This document shows, piece by piece, positions 1-8,304 of a stretch of DNA of 17,909 nucleotides. Position 1 is the stretch's first letter, and every line of letters starts with the position of its first letter. A model generated the notes under the pieces. That model was not told the origin of the DNA. It saw only the letters and a program-made list of their open reading frames with translations, and did no database searches. The stretch lies in contig JANLHA010000031.1 of NCBI GenBank assembly GCA_024653845.1, positions 1 to 17,909 on the forward strand, written 5' to 3'. The DNA is from Candidatus Omnitrophota bacterium. GTDB taxonomy: Bacteria > Omnitrophota > Gorgyraeia > Zapsychrales > JANLHA01. The position numbers were made by a program, and so were the translations under genes.

Positions 1-251
1 ATGACCGGACTTCTGTGGGATTCAAGCCGATGTGCGCGACCGTTTGTCCGTCGGAAGCGATTTTCTTTGGTCCTAAATCGGTCATTGAAGCTCAGCGCAA
101 GAATAAGGCGAATAACCAATTTATTTTTGGTGGACAAGAGATTACAACCAAGGTGTATATCATGATGGACACCTCGGAAGGCTCCATTGATATGGATGTT
201 ATGGATTTTATTAGCACGAATATTGAAGATCCCCAGCCGTGGGTTGTTTAA
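1..251 (+). CDS. 4Fe-4S ferredoxin-type electron-transfer subunit, C-terminal part (5'-truncated)
   Basis: Only the C-terminal end of about 82 residues is in the window; the reading frame is open from base 3, so the gene begins upstream. The visible start reads [20 protein letters not shown], and its CxxxCP arrangement is the last cysteine motif of bacterial 4Fe-4S dicluster subunits that serve molybdopterin oxidoreductases. After it comes a roughly 60-residue tail ending in DPQPWVV. The following genes (Rieske protein, small membrane protein, two NarK transporters, MOSC protein) suggest that it passes electrons to an off-window nitrate reductase-like enzyme; that partner is inferred. The first in-window GTG (15) lies inside the conserved domain and is not taken as the start. 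The family call is fairly sure; the exact enzyme is not. Confidence 0.8.
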   Translation, partial: DRTSVGFKPMCATVCPSEAIFFGPKSVIEAQRKNKANNQFIFGGQEITTKVYIMMDTSEGSIDMDVMDFISTNIEDPQPWVV

Positions 252-263
252 AAAGGACTTTTT

Positions 264-803
264 ATGTCAGATCCTATCGAAAAACGTTTGCAGGAAAAGT
301 TCAAAGAGATTCCTAAGTGGGCCGAAGACTTTCCTTTGGATCACCCGAAGGACGCCAATATTTCCCGACGAGATTTTATTCGGTATTTGGGGTTGGTATC
401 CCTTGGTTTTTTTGCCACGACCCTGGGTGTGTGGGTCAAGGCATTGTTTAAATCGCAACAGGTGCATTCTTACACTTCGATGAAGATTGTCGATCGAGAC
501 GATTTGAAGATTGGGGAGTCTTATGTTTTTGAAATTGCAGGCGTCAAAGAACCGGCTATCTTGGTACGATTAAATCAAGATGAATTTGTCGCTTTTGGAC
601 AAAAATGCACGCATCTTCAATGCCCGGTCATTTGGAAAAAAGATGAGAAAATTTTATTCTGTCCTTGCCATAAAGGTGCGTTTAATGGAACTACGGGCGA
701 TGTTCTTTACGGACCGCCCGAACGTCCACTTCCTAAACTCAAGATTGATGTGAGAACCGACGGTATTTATTTTGTTGGCATGGAAAGGGGAGAGTTGGTA
801 TGA
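264..803 (+). CDS. TAT-exported, membrane-anchored Rieske [2Fe-2S] protein
   Basis: A 179-residue protein. Residues 35-60 hold a twin-arginine signal (SRRDFIRYLG) and a hydrophobic stretch without a clear cleavage site, so the protein is probably anchored with its Fe-S domain outside the cytoplasm. The Rieske domain spans about 70-175, with cluster ligands C115/H117 (CTHLQC) and C133/H136 (CPCHKGAF); C120 and C135 are placed to form the usual disulfide. The length fits quinol-linked Rieske subunits, but no cytochrome b gene follows. The start at 264 has AAGGA 7-8 bases upstream, and the stop overlaps the next ATG as ATGA, which implies translational coupling. It probably links a quinol pool or a cytochrome to the adjacent ferredoxin subunit and nitrate reductase-like enzyme; that partner is inferred from context. 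Confidence 0.9.
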   Translation: MSDPIEKRLQEKFKEIPKWAEDFPLDHPKDANISRRDFIRYLGLVSLGFFATTLGVWVKALFKSQQVHSYTSMKIVDRDDLKIGESYVFEIAGVKEPAILVRLNQDEFVAFGQKCTHLQCPVIWKKDEKILFCPCHKGAFNGTTGDVLYGPPERPLPKLKIDVRTDGIYFVGMERGELV

Positions 804-1072
804 AATTTTCAGATAAGAAAGAAGAATTTACCCATACCATTGAATCGGTGTGTCTTTTTATGAGTTTGGGAGCGATTTTCTTCCAAATTTGGGTGCTCAT
901 CTCCGGGATCGAAGCTTATTTGAGAGGTAACTATGCCGCATTATTCCCAACCATGATTTTGAGTGGATTGGCCTTTCTCTTCTGTGGCATCGGCGTGCTT
1001 TTGACAAATGTCGATTTCTTAAAAGGCATGGCGGAAGGCCGCAGTAAAACCTATCAGAAAAAGAGTTCTTAA
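800..1072 (+). CDS. Small two-TM membrane protein of the nitrate module (possibly DUF6755-like)
   Basis: A 90-residue protein starting within the stop of the Rieske gene (ATGA overlap). It has a short charged N-terminus, two hydrophobic helices at about 15-37 and 46-68, and a basic C-terminal tail ending YQKKSS. There are no cofactor-binding motifs (no conserved His pair), so it is unlikely to be a cytochrome. Small proteins with this layout and position sit beside Rieske and Fe-S subunits in other nitrate reductase clusters; I recall a family labelled DUF6755 but cannot verify membership here. Likely role: a membrane anchor or assembly partner for the Rieske/ferredoxin subunits. That role is inferred only from the overlap and the neighbours. 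Confidence 0.75.
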   Translation: MKFSDKKEEFTHTIESVCLFMSLGAIFFQIWVLISGIEAYLRGNYAALFPTMILSGLAFLFCGIGVLLTNVDFLKGMAEGRSKTYQKKSS

Positions 1073-1085
1073 AGAAAGACAGATT

Positions 1086-2582
1086 ATGCAAGAACGTGCA
1101 ACGGCCCAGTCTCATCGGGTCCTTTTTTTAAATACATTGGCCTTTACGATTTGTTTTGCAGCGTGGATGCTCAATGGGGTGCTTGTCACTTTTTTGTCGT
1201 CGAACCAAGTGTTCAATTGGGGGCCGGTTGAAATCGGTTGGCTTATGGGGATCCCGGTATTGACCGGATCTCTCTTTCGTTTGCCAGCAGGGATGTTGAC
1301 GGATAAATTTGGCGGAAAGCCTGTTTTTGGAGCGGTGCTTTTATTCTGCGCAATTCCAATGTATTTGTTGTCGTACGCCAATAATTTTATGGAATTTGCG
1401 TTTTGTAGTTTTGGTTTTGGGTTGGTGGGAGTAAGTTTTTCGATTGGGATCGCTTTTTCCTCTGTCTGGTATCCTAAAAAAATGCAAGGTACGGCGTTGG
1501 GAATCTTTGGAGCTGGAAACGCTGGTGCGGCCTTGACAACATTGATCGCGCCAAAAGTTTTAAACATCCTCACTCAAAATGGAGAAAATCTTGAAGGGTG
1601 GAGAATGCTCCCCAAGTATTACGCGGCAATCCTTTTTCTCATGGGGATTGTATTTCTTGTTTTTTCGATCAATAAAAAACCATTGTCCAGCAGCAAACAT
1701 TGGGTGGACATGCTTCAACCTTTGAAACATGTGAGGGTTTGGCGTTTTGGTCTTTATTACTTTTTGGTATTCGGATGTTTTGTAGGTTTCTCCCAATGGC
1801 TGGTACCTTATTTTGTCAGCGCTTATTATATGCCGCTTGTAACAGCTGGTATTTTGGCTTCCTTTTTTAGTTTCCCTTCGGGACTAATTCGCGCTCTCGG
1901 TGGATGGATATCGGACAAATGGGGGGCTAGAAAAGTCATGTATTGGGTCCTGGGGGCGTCAACCATCATTTCTTTTCTATTAATTATTCCTAAGATGGAA
2001 ATTTATTCTCCGGGGCAGGGTGTGATAGCGACAAGTCCAGGTATTGTCACGCAGGTGGATTCAGAGTCGATAAAGGTGGGAGACAAAGCCTACACGTTCA
2101 TCCAGAAGCAGGCCGAAAATGAAAATTATGATGAAAAACTTCTTATTTTCCCCACCAAAGAAATTTGGCAAGAGCCCCTCGTTAAAGTTAATCAAAGGGT
2201 TGAAAAGAAACAGTTGTTGGCCAAGGGGATAACCCGGATCTATTTTCAGGCCAATGTTTGGATTTTTGCTTTTTTGGTTTTTGTGTTGGGTGTGATTTGG
2301 GGGATTGGAAAAGCCGCGGTTTATAAACATATTCCGGATTATTTCCCTGAAGAAGTCGGGGTCGTCGGTGGAATGGTGGGGGTTTTGGGTGGGCTGGGTG
2401 GATTTTTTTGTCCAATCATTTTCGGTTATTTGCTCCAAAACACAGGGTTATGGACGAGTTGCTGGATGTTTATATTTCTTCTGTCAGGTATTTGTCTTTG
2501 GTGGATGCACGCAGTCATTGTGCATATGATGAGAATGAAAAATCCGGCTTTGGTTCGTCTCATTGAAAATGAGGTCACTTAA
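1086..2582 (+). CDS. narK: NarK/NNP-family nitrate/nitrite transporter with an inserted extracytoplasmic domain
   Basis: A 498-residue MFS permease of the nitrate/nitrite porter family. It has twelve predicted helices. The two substrate-binding arginines lie in TM2 (R65, GSLFR) and TM8 (R269, GLIR). The nitrate signatures are a Gly-rich GIFGAGNAGAA at 139-149 (TM5) and GVVGGMVGVLGGLGG at 425-439 (TM11). Unusually, the TM9-TM10 loop carries about 85 extra residues (roughly 303-388). This insert looks like two beta-rich halves, around GIVTQVDSESIKVGD and PLVKVNQRVEKKQLLAKG, similar to a barrel-sandwich (lipoyl-like) fold. Standard MFS topology puts that loop on the outer side. The start at 1086 follows a weak AAAGAAAG region. 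The gene sits 13 bases after the small membrane protein and 14 before a second transporter, so all are probably one transcript. Substrate direction (nitrate/proton symport or nitrate/nitrite exchange) cannot be read from the sequence. Confidence 0.92.
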   Translation: MQERATAQSHRVLFLNTLAFTICFAAWMLNGVLVTFLSSNQVFNWGPVEIGWLMGIPVLTGSLFRLPAGMLTDKFGGKPVFGAVLLFCAIPMYLLSYANNFMEFAFCSFGFGLVGVSFSIGIAFSSVWYPKKMQGTALGIFGAGNAGAALTTLIAPKVLNILTQNGENLEGWRMLPKYYAAILFLMGIVFLVFSINKKPLSSSKHWVDMLQPLKHVRVWRFGLYYFLVFGCFVGFSQWLVPYFVSAYYMPLVTAGILASFFSFPSGLIRALGGWISDKWGARKVMYWVLGASTIISFLLIIPKMEIYSPGQGVIATSPGIVTQVDSESIKVGDKAYTFIQKQAENENYDEKLLIFPTKEIWQEPLVKVNQRVEKKQLLAKGITRIYFQANVWIFAFLVFVLGVIWGIGKAAVYKHIPDYFPEEVGVVGGMVGVLGGLGGFFCPIIFGYLLQNTGLWTSCWMFIFLLSGICLWWMHAVIVHMMRMKNPALVRLIENEVT

Positions 2583-2596
2583 AGATAAGGAAAATT

Positions 2597-4192
2597 ATGC
2601 CACAAATTAACATTCACAATTGGGACGTTGAAGACGTGAAATTTTGGGAATCTCAAGGTCAGAAAATCGCCACCCGAAATCTTTGGATTTCGATTCCTGC
2701 GTTGCTGCAATCTTTTTCGATTTGGATCATGTGGGGAATGATCATTGTGCAAATGAAAAAGTTAGGCTTCACGTTAGGGATGCCTCATCAGACTCCCGAA
2801 GATTTAAAAATTTTTAATGAGATGTTATGGACGTTGCCGGCAATCGCAGGGCTCGCAGGGGCCACCCTGAGGATCCCCAATTCATTTCTCATTGCGATCG
2901 GCGGCGGTCGCAATGTGGTTTTTTTCTCGACATTGCTTCTTTTGATTCCTTCGATCGGCGCGGGATTTGCACTTCAGAATGTTCATACGCCATATTATGT
3001 GTTTGCTATATTAGCTGTTTTTTCCGGATTTGGCGGCGGTAATTTTGCGTCGTCGATGTCCAATATTTCTTTCTTTTTCCCAAAACGAATGCAAGGCACA
3101 GCGCTGGGGTTAAACGCAGGACTTGGAAACTTAGGTGTGAGTGTGATGCAATTTCTGATTCCGGTCGTCATTACCGCGGGATTTTTTGGAAGCCCTGCTG
3201 GCGCGGGGTTGCCACTGATCGAAGCGGATGGGACCAAGGCAGCCGGCACACTTGTTTTTATCCAGAATGCAGGTTGTTTGTGGACGCCATTCTTAATTTT
3301 ATCGGCGATTGCCGCGTTTTTTGGGATGAATAATTTGAAAAGCGCAACGCCTGAACTGGGGAACTATCCCGCAGAGTTTTCTAAAATTGCGCTTCTGATC
3401 AGTTTTGGATTGATCGCGGCAGGAGTGGGTGCTTATTTGCAGACAATTTTAAAGCTTAATATGTGGCTTGTTCTTCCGATCACCATCCTTTTGACGTTAT
3501 TCTTGATGAAGTTTTTTTCACCCAAACAGATTAAGGGAAATCTGGCCAAGCAATTTGCAATATTTAAGAATAAGCATAACTGGATCATGACCATTCTGTA
3601 TGTCATGACTTTTGGTTCTTTCATTGGATATTCTGCATCTTTTCCAAAGTTGATTCAAGATGTCTTTGGATATTTGCCCGACGGACAGGTCAATCCTAGC
3701 GCGCCGAATCCTATGACGTGGGCATTTTTGGGGCCATTGGTCGGAGCTTTAATCCGTCCCGTCGGTGGATGGTTTGCCGATAAGATCAATAGCGGATCGA
3801 AGGTCACCACCTGGAGCACGATTGTGCAGGTCGTCGCGGCATTAGGGGTGGCCTTCTTTATTGTTAAAGCCAAATCCTTGGCCACACCCGAAACATATTG
3901 GTGGCCGTTTTTTATTTTATTTATGATTCTTTTTATGGCAACAGGGATTGGGAACGGTTCAACATTTAGAAGCATTCCCTATATTTTTCCGAAAGAACAA
4001 GCGGGGCCCGTATTGGGTTGGACATCAGCGATCGCAGCTTACGGCGCGTTTATCATCCCAATCATTTTCGGACAGCAGATCAAGGTTGGGCATGCGGAAT
4101 ACGCGCTTTACGGGTTTACGATTTATTATATTGTTTGTCTTTTCTTAAATTGGTATTATTACGATCGGAAAAATTCAGGAATCAAATGTTAA
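2597..4192 (+). CDS. narK: NarK2-type nitrate/nitrite antiporter
   Basis: A 531-residue nitrate/nitrite porter, clearly a different subtype from the gene before it. Signature 1 is GLNAGLGNLG (171-180) and signature 2 begins GPVLGWTSAIAAYGAF (470-485), both typical of NarK/NarU-like exchangers. The conserved arginines are R92 (ATLRIP) and R387 (GALIRPVGG). Two extra helices (about 263-281 and 287-306) sit between the two six-helix halves, giving about 14 helices, as in several long NarK2 proteins. The start follows AAGGAAA with good spacing. Having both a NarK1-like and a NarK2-like protein side by side is known from denitrifiers, where one brings in nitrate with protons and the other exchanges nitrate for nitrite; the same division of labour is likely here but inferred. 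Confidence 0.93.
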   Translation: MPQINIHNWDVEDVKFWESQGQKIATRNLWISIPALLQSFSIWIMWGMIIVQMKKLGFTLGMPHQTPEDLKIFNEMLWTLPAIAGLAGATLRIPNSFLIAIGGGRNVVFFSTLLLLIPSIGAGFALQNVHTPYYVFAILAVFSGFGGGNFASSMSNISFFFPKRMQGTALGLNAGLGNLGVSVMQFLIPVVITAGFFGSPAGAGLPLIEADGTKAAGTLVFIQNAGCLWTPFLILSAIAAFFGMNNLKSATPELGNYPAEFSKIALLISFGLIAAGVGAYLQTILKLNMWLVLPITILLTLFLMKFFSPKQIKGNLAKQFAIFKNKHNWIMTILYVMTFGSFIGYSASFPKLIQDVFGYLPDGQVNPSAPNPMTWAFLGPLVGALIRPVGGWFADKINSGSKVTTWSTIVQVVAALGVAFFIVKAKSLATPETYWWPFFILFMILFMATGIGNGSTFRSIPYIFPKEQAGPVLGWTSAIAAYGAFIIPIIFGQQIKVGHAEYALYGFTIYYIVCLFLNWYYYDRKNSGIKC

Positions 4193-4216
4193 TTTATGGT
4201 TGGACAGAGACAGAAT

Positions 4217-4657
4217 ATGTTGCCGCGCATTGTTTCAATTAATATTTCAAAAGGGGGGATCCCTAAGATTCCTGTTTCTTCCATTCGTGTCACCGTCGCT
4301 GGTTTAGAGGGAGACGGGCATAATCATGCTAAGCACAATACCCCTCTTCAAGCGGTTTGTATCCAAGATGTAGAAAAACTAGAAGAACTCAATCAAAACG
4401 GTTATCAGCTGAGTCCAGGTCAAGCTGGAGAAAATTTAACCGTCCAAAATTTGCATGTGAATAGTTTGCCGTTAGGAACAATCCTTACATTTTCTGGAGG
4501 TGTTGTTCTTGAGATTTCTAAGGTGAGAAAGCCTTGTTATGTCATGGATGCCATTCATCCGCAATTGAAGGAAGACGCTTTGGGAAGGCACGGGATGTAC
4601 GCCAAGGTCCTGCAGGAAGGCACTCTTCAAATTGGTGCTTCAGTTACGCTTCGTTAG
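4217..4657 (+). CDS. MOSC-domain protein
   Basis: A 146-residue stand-alone MOSC (molybdenum cofactor sulfurase C-terminal) domain. Recognisable blocks are the N-terminal strand PRIVSINIS, the GLEGDGHNH loop with His residues (30-37), PGQAGENLTV (67-76), and the conserved cysteine in RKPCYVMD (C107), which in this family handles sulfur or binds the Mo cofactor. An upstream in-frame ATG at 4196 would add seven residues; I prefer 4217 because family members begin close to the first strand, although no strong ribosome site is visible at either. The gene follows the second NarK gene by about 25 bases, which fits a role in maturing or supporting the molybdoenzyme predicted upstream of the window. 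The substrate is not determined. Confidence 0.87.
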   Translation: MLPRIVSINISKGGIPKIPVSSIRVTVAGLEGDGHNHAKHNTPLQAVCIQDVEKLEELNQNGYQLSPGQAGENLTVQNLHVNSLPLGTILTFSGGVVLEISKVRKPCYVMDAIHPQLKEDALGRHGMYAKVLQEGTLQIGASVTLR

Positions 4658-4665
4658 GAATCACC

Positions 4666-4695
4666 GTAGTAATTGTTCCCTAAGAGTGCTATACT
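4666..4695 (+). promoter_or_regulatory. Possible activator-dependent promoter ahead of the desaturase
   Basis: A good -10 (TATACT, 4690-4695) has no -35 hexamer at the right distance. Instead the sequence CGTAGTAATT lies where the -35 would be. This could be a promoter needing an activator bound over the -35. It would leave a leader of about 170 bases before the desaturase. Weak evidence. Confidence 0.25.
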
Positions 4696-4805
4696 TAAAC
4701 TAGATCATTTAAATAGAATAAGTCCTACCAACGACAGACCTCCTAATTCTCTCTGAAACTCCCCAGTCTGCTAGTCGATATTTTGATTTATAGGCCTTAT
4801 TATCC

Positions 4806-4844
4806 ATTGTAAAACTTTGCAATATATCCAAATTTTTCTTGGAT
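4806..4844 (+). promoter_or_regulatory. Two adjacent inverted repeats in the desaturase leader
   Basis: ATTGTAAAACTTTGCAAT (4806-4823) is an imperfect 18-bp palindrome, matching its complement at 14 of 18 positions. It is followed five bases later by TCCAA-N7-TTGGA (4828-4844). Both sit just upstream of the ribosome site AAGGAG (4859-4864) of the desaturase. They could be an operator or an RNA hairpin influencing translation. No regulator is identified. Confidence 0.35.
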
Positions 4845-4872
4845 GATTCAATGTAATCAAGGAGTGTCAACT

Positions 4873-5889
4873 ATGGATGTGATATCTTCCAAAGTCAAAA
4901 ATAAAGAGAATTGGCAAGACACGATTGCCAAATATCAACAACCGCAAAGAGCCAAGAGTATAGGGCAACTGCTCAATACATTGCTTCCGTATGCTTTATT
5001 ATGGTATGTGATGCTGAAATGTTTAAGCATTTCGTATTGGTTAGTTCTTCCTTTGATCCCCATTGCAGCGGGATTGTTGGTTCGCATATTCATCATTTTT
5101 CACGATTGTGGCCACGGGTCTTTTTTTAAATCAAGAAAAGCCAATAATTTTTGGGGATTCATCACCGGCGTCTTGACATTTACGCCCTATCAATACTGGC
5201 GGTATGAACATGCTGTTCATCATTCTCATGCCGGCAATCTTGATCATCGTGGGGTGGGTGAAGTTTGGACGATGACGGTCAACGAATATCTTAAAGCGTC
5301 TCGCTGGATGAGGATCAAATATCGTTTTGCCCGCAATCCTCTTTGCTTGTTTATTATTGGTCCGTTGATCCTTTTTCTGATTGTGCATCGTCTTCCTATG
5401 GGGACATCTGGACCAAGAGGATACAAGAGCGTGCATTTGACCAATCTTGGAATTTTAATGATAGCCTTAACAATGAGCCTTCTTTTTGGTTTTAAAACGT
5501 ATCTTCTTATCCAATTGCCCGTTCTCATGATTGCAGCGTCGGCAGGAGTGTGGTTATTCTACGTCCAGCATCAATTTGAGGGTGTTTATTGGGAGCGCAA
5601 TGCGAATTGGGACTATGTCACGGAAGCTTTGAAGGGGAGTTCTTTTTTCAAATTGCCTAAAATTCTGCAATGGTTTACGGGAAATATTGGATTCCATCAT
5701 ATTCACCATTTGAGTCCACGTATTCCCAACTATTTTCTTGAGAAGTGTTACAAGGAAAACCCGATGTTCCAGGATATCAAGCCCATCACATTGCTGACTA
5801 GTCTGAAATCATTGACATTCCGTCTTTGGGATGAGCAGCACAATCGATTGGTCGGCTTCGGTTATCTTAAGAAGTTTAAATCTTTATAA
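4873..5889 (+). CDS. Membrane-bound fatty acid desaturase
   Basis: A 338-residue integral-membrane di-iron desaturase. The three histidine boxes are HDCGH (77-81), HAVHH (113-117) and HHIHH (275-279), with an additional metal-site-like histidine at H233 (VQHQF). Hydrophobic pairs lie at about 31-75, 94-108, 155-172 and 190-230. This arrangement matches acyl-lipid delta-12/omega-3-like desaturases (DesA type), which insert double bonds into membrane lipid acyl chains using O2 and ferredoxin or another electron donor. A start ten codons upstream (4843) is possible, but ATG 4873 has AAGGAG at 4859-4864 and is preferred. The gene has its own leader and is followed by a hairpin, so it appears monocistronic. 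An O2-requiring enzyme beside a nitrate module suits an organism that meets both oxic and anoxic conditions. Regiospecificity cannot be read. Confidence 0.92.
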   Translation: MDVISSKVKNKENWQDTIAKYQQPQRAKSIGQLLNTLLPYALLWYVMLKCLSISYWLVLPLIPIAAGLLVRIFIIFHDCGHGSFFKSRKANNFWGFITGVLTFTPYQYWRYEHAVHHSHAGNLDHRGVGEVWTMTVNEYLKASRWMRIKYRFARNPLCLFIIGPLILFLIVHRLPMGTSGPRGYKSVHLTNLGILMIALTMSLLFGFKTYLLIQLPVLMIAASAGVWLFYVQHQFEGVYWERNANWDYVTEALKGSSFFKLPKILQWFTGNIGFHHIHHLSPRIPNYFLEKCYKENPMFQDIKPITLLTSLKSLTFRLWDEQHNRLVGFGYLKKFKSL

Positions 5890-5935
5890 AGCCTTCTATT
5901 TTATCCTCTTTTCCTCAACTATTGGAGATGCTCTG

Positions 5936-5964
5936 GGCCATGATGGTTAGCAATCGTCATGGCC
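5936..5964 (+). terminator. Terminator-like hairpin after the desaturase
   Basis: GGCCATGA (5936-5943) pairs perfectly with TCATGGCC (5957-5964) around a 13-base loop and is followed by the T-rich TTGTCTTTCTT. It lies 47 bases after the desaturase stop. The T tract is interrupted, so termination may be partial. Confidence 0.5.
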
Positions 5965-5973
5965 TTGTCTTTC

Positions 5974-6002
5974 TTGAATCATTTTTAAGAAAGCGTTATA
6001 AT
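5974..6002 (+). promoter_or_regulatory. Sigma-70-type promoter for the kinase/regulator pair, overlapping an inverted repeat
   Basis: TTGAAT (5974-5979), a 17-base spacer and TATAAT (5997-6002) form a near-consensus housekeeping promoter about 90 bases before the kinase ATG. A perfect inverted repeat CTTTCTT-N11-AAGAAAG (5969-5993) overlaps the -35 and spacer and could be an operator or part of the upstream termination region. Confidence 0.6.
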
Positions 6003-6092
6003 AAATATCAATAAGAGCGAAAACCTTTGTAATAGAATAAGATAAGAATTTAATGTTCTTGTTGGATCAATCATTGCTTAGGAAATATCGCT

Positions 6093-7577
6093 ATGTATCA
6101 AGCCGAAAAATTCACCCTAGCACACCGCGAAATTGAAGAGATTTTGACAAAATCATTCAAAGAGCTTGCGGATATCAAATTTGCTTTGGATGAATCCGCT
6201 ATTGTCTCCATCACCGATCAAAAGGGCAAAATCACTTTTGTGAATGACAAGTGTTGTAAAATTTCTAAATATTTTCGAGAAGAGCTTTTGGGTCAAGATC
6301 ATCGCGTGTTCAATTCAGGACATCATCCTAAAGAATTTATGAGGGATTTATGGGCGACTATTACCCAGGGGAAGGTCTGGCGCGGTGAAATTAAGAATCG
6401 GGCCAAAGATGGAACATTTTACTGGGTTGATACGACCATTGTTCCTTTCTCAAATGCTACGGGTCAACTTTATCAATATGCTGCCATCCGTCACGAGATT
6501 ACCCAACAAAAAGTAGCTGAAGAAGCTCTTTCGGCCAGCGAAGAGAAATTTAGAGATTTTTTTGAAAATGCGCCGGTGGGTTTTCATATTTTGGATAATC
6601 ATCAACTCTTTCTTGATATCAATAAAACGGAATTGGAAATGATCGGCTATCAGAGAAATGAGGTCATCGGTAAGAAGTTTTGGAGGGATCTGGTCTGTCC
6701 CGAGATGAAAGCGCAACTTGAGCAAGATTGGCAACTCATTTCAAAACATGGAGAAATCTTAAACAGGGAATGCACCCTGATCCATAAAAGTGGTCGGCCT
6801 ATACATGTGTTGCGCAATGTTGCTGCGAAATTTGATCAATCCGATCGCCTTATCAGCACGCGAGGAAGTATTATTGATGTTACTGAAAAGAAAAGAATGG
6901 AAGATGCCATCAAAGAATTGCCTCAGCAAATCCTTGTCGCTCAGGAGGAGGAACGTAAGCACATTGCCCAGGAGATCCATGATGATTTTGGCCAACTGTT
7001 GATTGCGTTAAAGATTTTTCTTGTCAACAATATGACAGATTTTATAGAGAAATATCCTGAACTGCAACAGCTGAATGATGACCTTAAGATCAAAATTAAC
7101 GAGATTATTCAGAATGCGAGGAATTTATCCCATAAGTTGGCCCCGCCACACTTGGAATATACAGGATTGATACGGGCGCTTAAAGAATTGATCGAAAATA
7201 TGGGATTAGATAAGAAATTCTCAATCAAATTTGTGCATCGGAATCTCAAGAATATCGATTTTGAAAAGAAAGACATTATTATCTTCAGGATTGTTCAGGA
7301 GGCTTTGGCCAATATTGTGAAACATTCTGGGGCTAAAAATATTGAAATGGGTTTGCAGCATAGAGGAGGAAAAGTCCATTTAAAGATCAAGGACGATGGG
7401 GAAGGATTTATTCCTAGGGAATATGTAAAATCCAACATGAAGAGTTTAGGGATTTCTGTGATGAGAGAGCGCGCCAAGCTGGCGGGAGGTATCTTACAAA
7501 TAAAATCAGCTCCTGGGGCGGGAACCCAAATTCGTCTCAGTGTTCCCATTAAGGAAAAACAAAATGTCAAGAAGTAG
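6093..7577 (+). CDS. Soluble double-PAS sensor histidine kinase (HisKA_3, NarX/NreB type)
   Basis: A 494-residue kinase without membrane helices or signal peptide, so it senses a cytoplasmic cue. PAS1 covers about 34-140 and resembles the Aer-like PAS with its PAC segment ([10 protein letters not shown] and [17 protein letters not shown]). PAS2 covers about 150-266. A HisKA_3 dimerisation domain follows, with phosphoacceptor H296 in EIHDDFGQ, then an HATPase domain with the N box ([12 protein letters not shown]407), a G box DDGEGF (435-439) and [11 protein letters not shown] at the end. This architecture pairs with NarL/FixJ regulators, and exactly such a gene follows, overlapping by 14 bases. 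PAS domains may bind haem, flavin or a redox ligand; no cysteine cluster like that of NreB is evident. The start is ATG 6093 with a modest AGGA about ten bases upstream. Confidence 0.92.
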   Translation: MYQAEKFTLAHREIEEILTKSFKELADIKFALDESAIVSITDQKGKITFVNDKCCKISKYFREELLGQDHRVFNSGHHPKEFMRDLWATITQGKVWRGEIKNRAKDGTFYWVDTTIVPFSNATGQLYQYAAIRHEITQQKVAEEALSASEEKFRDFFENAPVGFHILDNHQLFLDINKTELEMIGYQRNEVIGKKFWRDLVCPEMKAQLEQDWQLISKHGEILNRECTLIHKSGRPIHVLRNVAAKFDQSDRLISTRGSIIDVTEKKRMEDAIKELPQQILVAQEEERKHIAQEIHDDFGQLLIALKIFLVNNMTDFIEKYPELQQLNDDLKIKINEIIQNARNLSHKLAPPHLEYTGLIRALKELIENMGLDKKFSIKFVHRNLKNIDFEKKDIIIFRIVQEALANIVKHSGAKNIEMGLQHRGGKVHLKIKDDGEGFIPREYVKSNMKSLGISVMRERAKLAGGILQIKSAPGAGTQIRLSVPIKEKQNVKK

Positions 7578-8205
7578 AATCATCATTGCCGATGATCACA
7601 CCTTTGTCAGAGTTGGATTGAAAGAGCTTATCAATAAAGATCCTGACCTCATGGTTGTTGCTGAAGCAAAGAATGGGCAAGAACTTTTAGATGTCTTGGT
7701 GAATAAGAAATGTGATCTTGTTGTCATGGATATTTCCATGCCGGAGATGGACGGTGTGACAGCCATTCAGGAAATCCGTGGGAAGTATCCAAAGCTTAAA
7801 ACGCTCATCCTCTCCATGTTGAAAGATTATACGCATTTTCATGAAGTCATGGCTCGTGGAGCTTGTGGGTATATGGTCAAAGATGATGCCCCGGAGCAAC
7901 TTCCTTCGGCGATAAAAACGATTTTGCAGGGGAAGAAATTTGTTTCTCCTTCGGTTGCAACAATGCTTGCCGAACGGGAATTGCGGTCTCTCAACGAATC
8001 GGTCCCGTCTTTAGAAATTCTTACCCGTCGTGAAAAACAAATTCTTACCATGATTGCCAAGGGGATCCCTAATAAGAATATTGCTTCCAGACTCAAAATC
8101 AGCATCCGTACCGTCGAGCACCATAGAGGCAATCTGACCGATAAATTAGGTTTTAAGGACCCGACTTCTCTCATCAAGTACGCCATCGAGAAAGGCATTA
8201 TTTAA
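7564..8205 (+). CDS. NarL/FixJ-family response regulator
   Basis: A 213-residue regulator. The receiver domain (1-122) has acidic residues D10/D11, phosphoacceptor D56 ([12 protein letters not shown]), S84 and K106. A LuxR-type helix-turn-helix spans about 152-205, with [15 protein letters not shown] and the recognition region [18 protein letters not shown]. The start at 7564 (AAGGA upstream, 14-base overlap with the kinase gene) is better than the GTG at 7540, because family members begin three to five residues before the first strand. The overlap makes it the obvious partner of the upstream kinase. About 100 bases past its stop lies a perfect palindrome with NarL-like half-sites, which may be its target in front of the stress operon; that link is inferred. 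Confidence 0.94.
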   Translation: MSRSRIIIADDHTFVRVGLKELINKDPDLMVVAEAKNGQELLDVLVNKKCDLVVMDISMPEMDGVTAIQEIRGKYPKLKTLILSMLKDYTHFHEVMARGACGYMVKDDAPEQLPSAIKTILQGKKFVSPSVATMLAERELRSLNESVPSLEILTRREKQILTMIAKGIPNKNIASRLKISIRTVEHHRGNLTDKLGFKDPTSLIKYAIEKGII

Positions 8206-8304
8206 GGATTCATTGGTATTTCTATCCCGCCCCAAACAATTGAGCGATTTGTTCCCAAAATAATTCCCCCATATATTCAATAAATCCTGTTTTGATCCTA
8301 CTTA

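Noticed and set aside
187..483. 98-codon + strand open frame across the ferredoxin/Rieske junction
   Set aside because: It covers the Rieske start in another frame, where the Rieske motifs are unambiguous; its protein has no family signature.
1112..1573. 153-codon open frame on the - strand
   Set aside because: It lies wholly inside the NarK gene, antisense, with no ribosome site and no recognisable motif; a shadow of a biased membrane-protein gene.
4774..4795. Possible FNR box (TTTTGATTTA region) before the desaturase
   Set aside because: Only one half-site resembles TTGAT and the partner ATCAA is missing.
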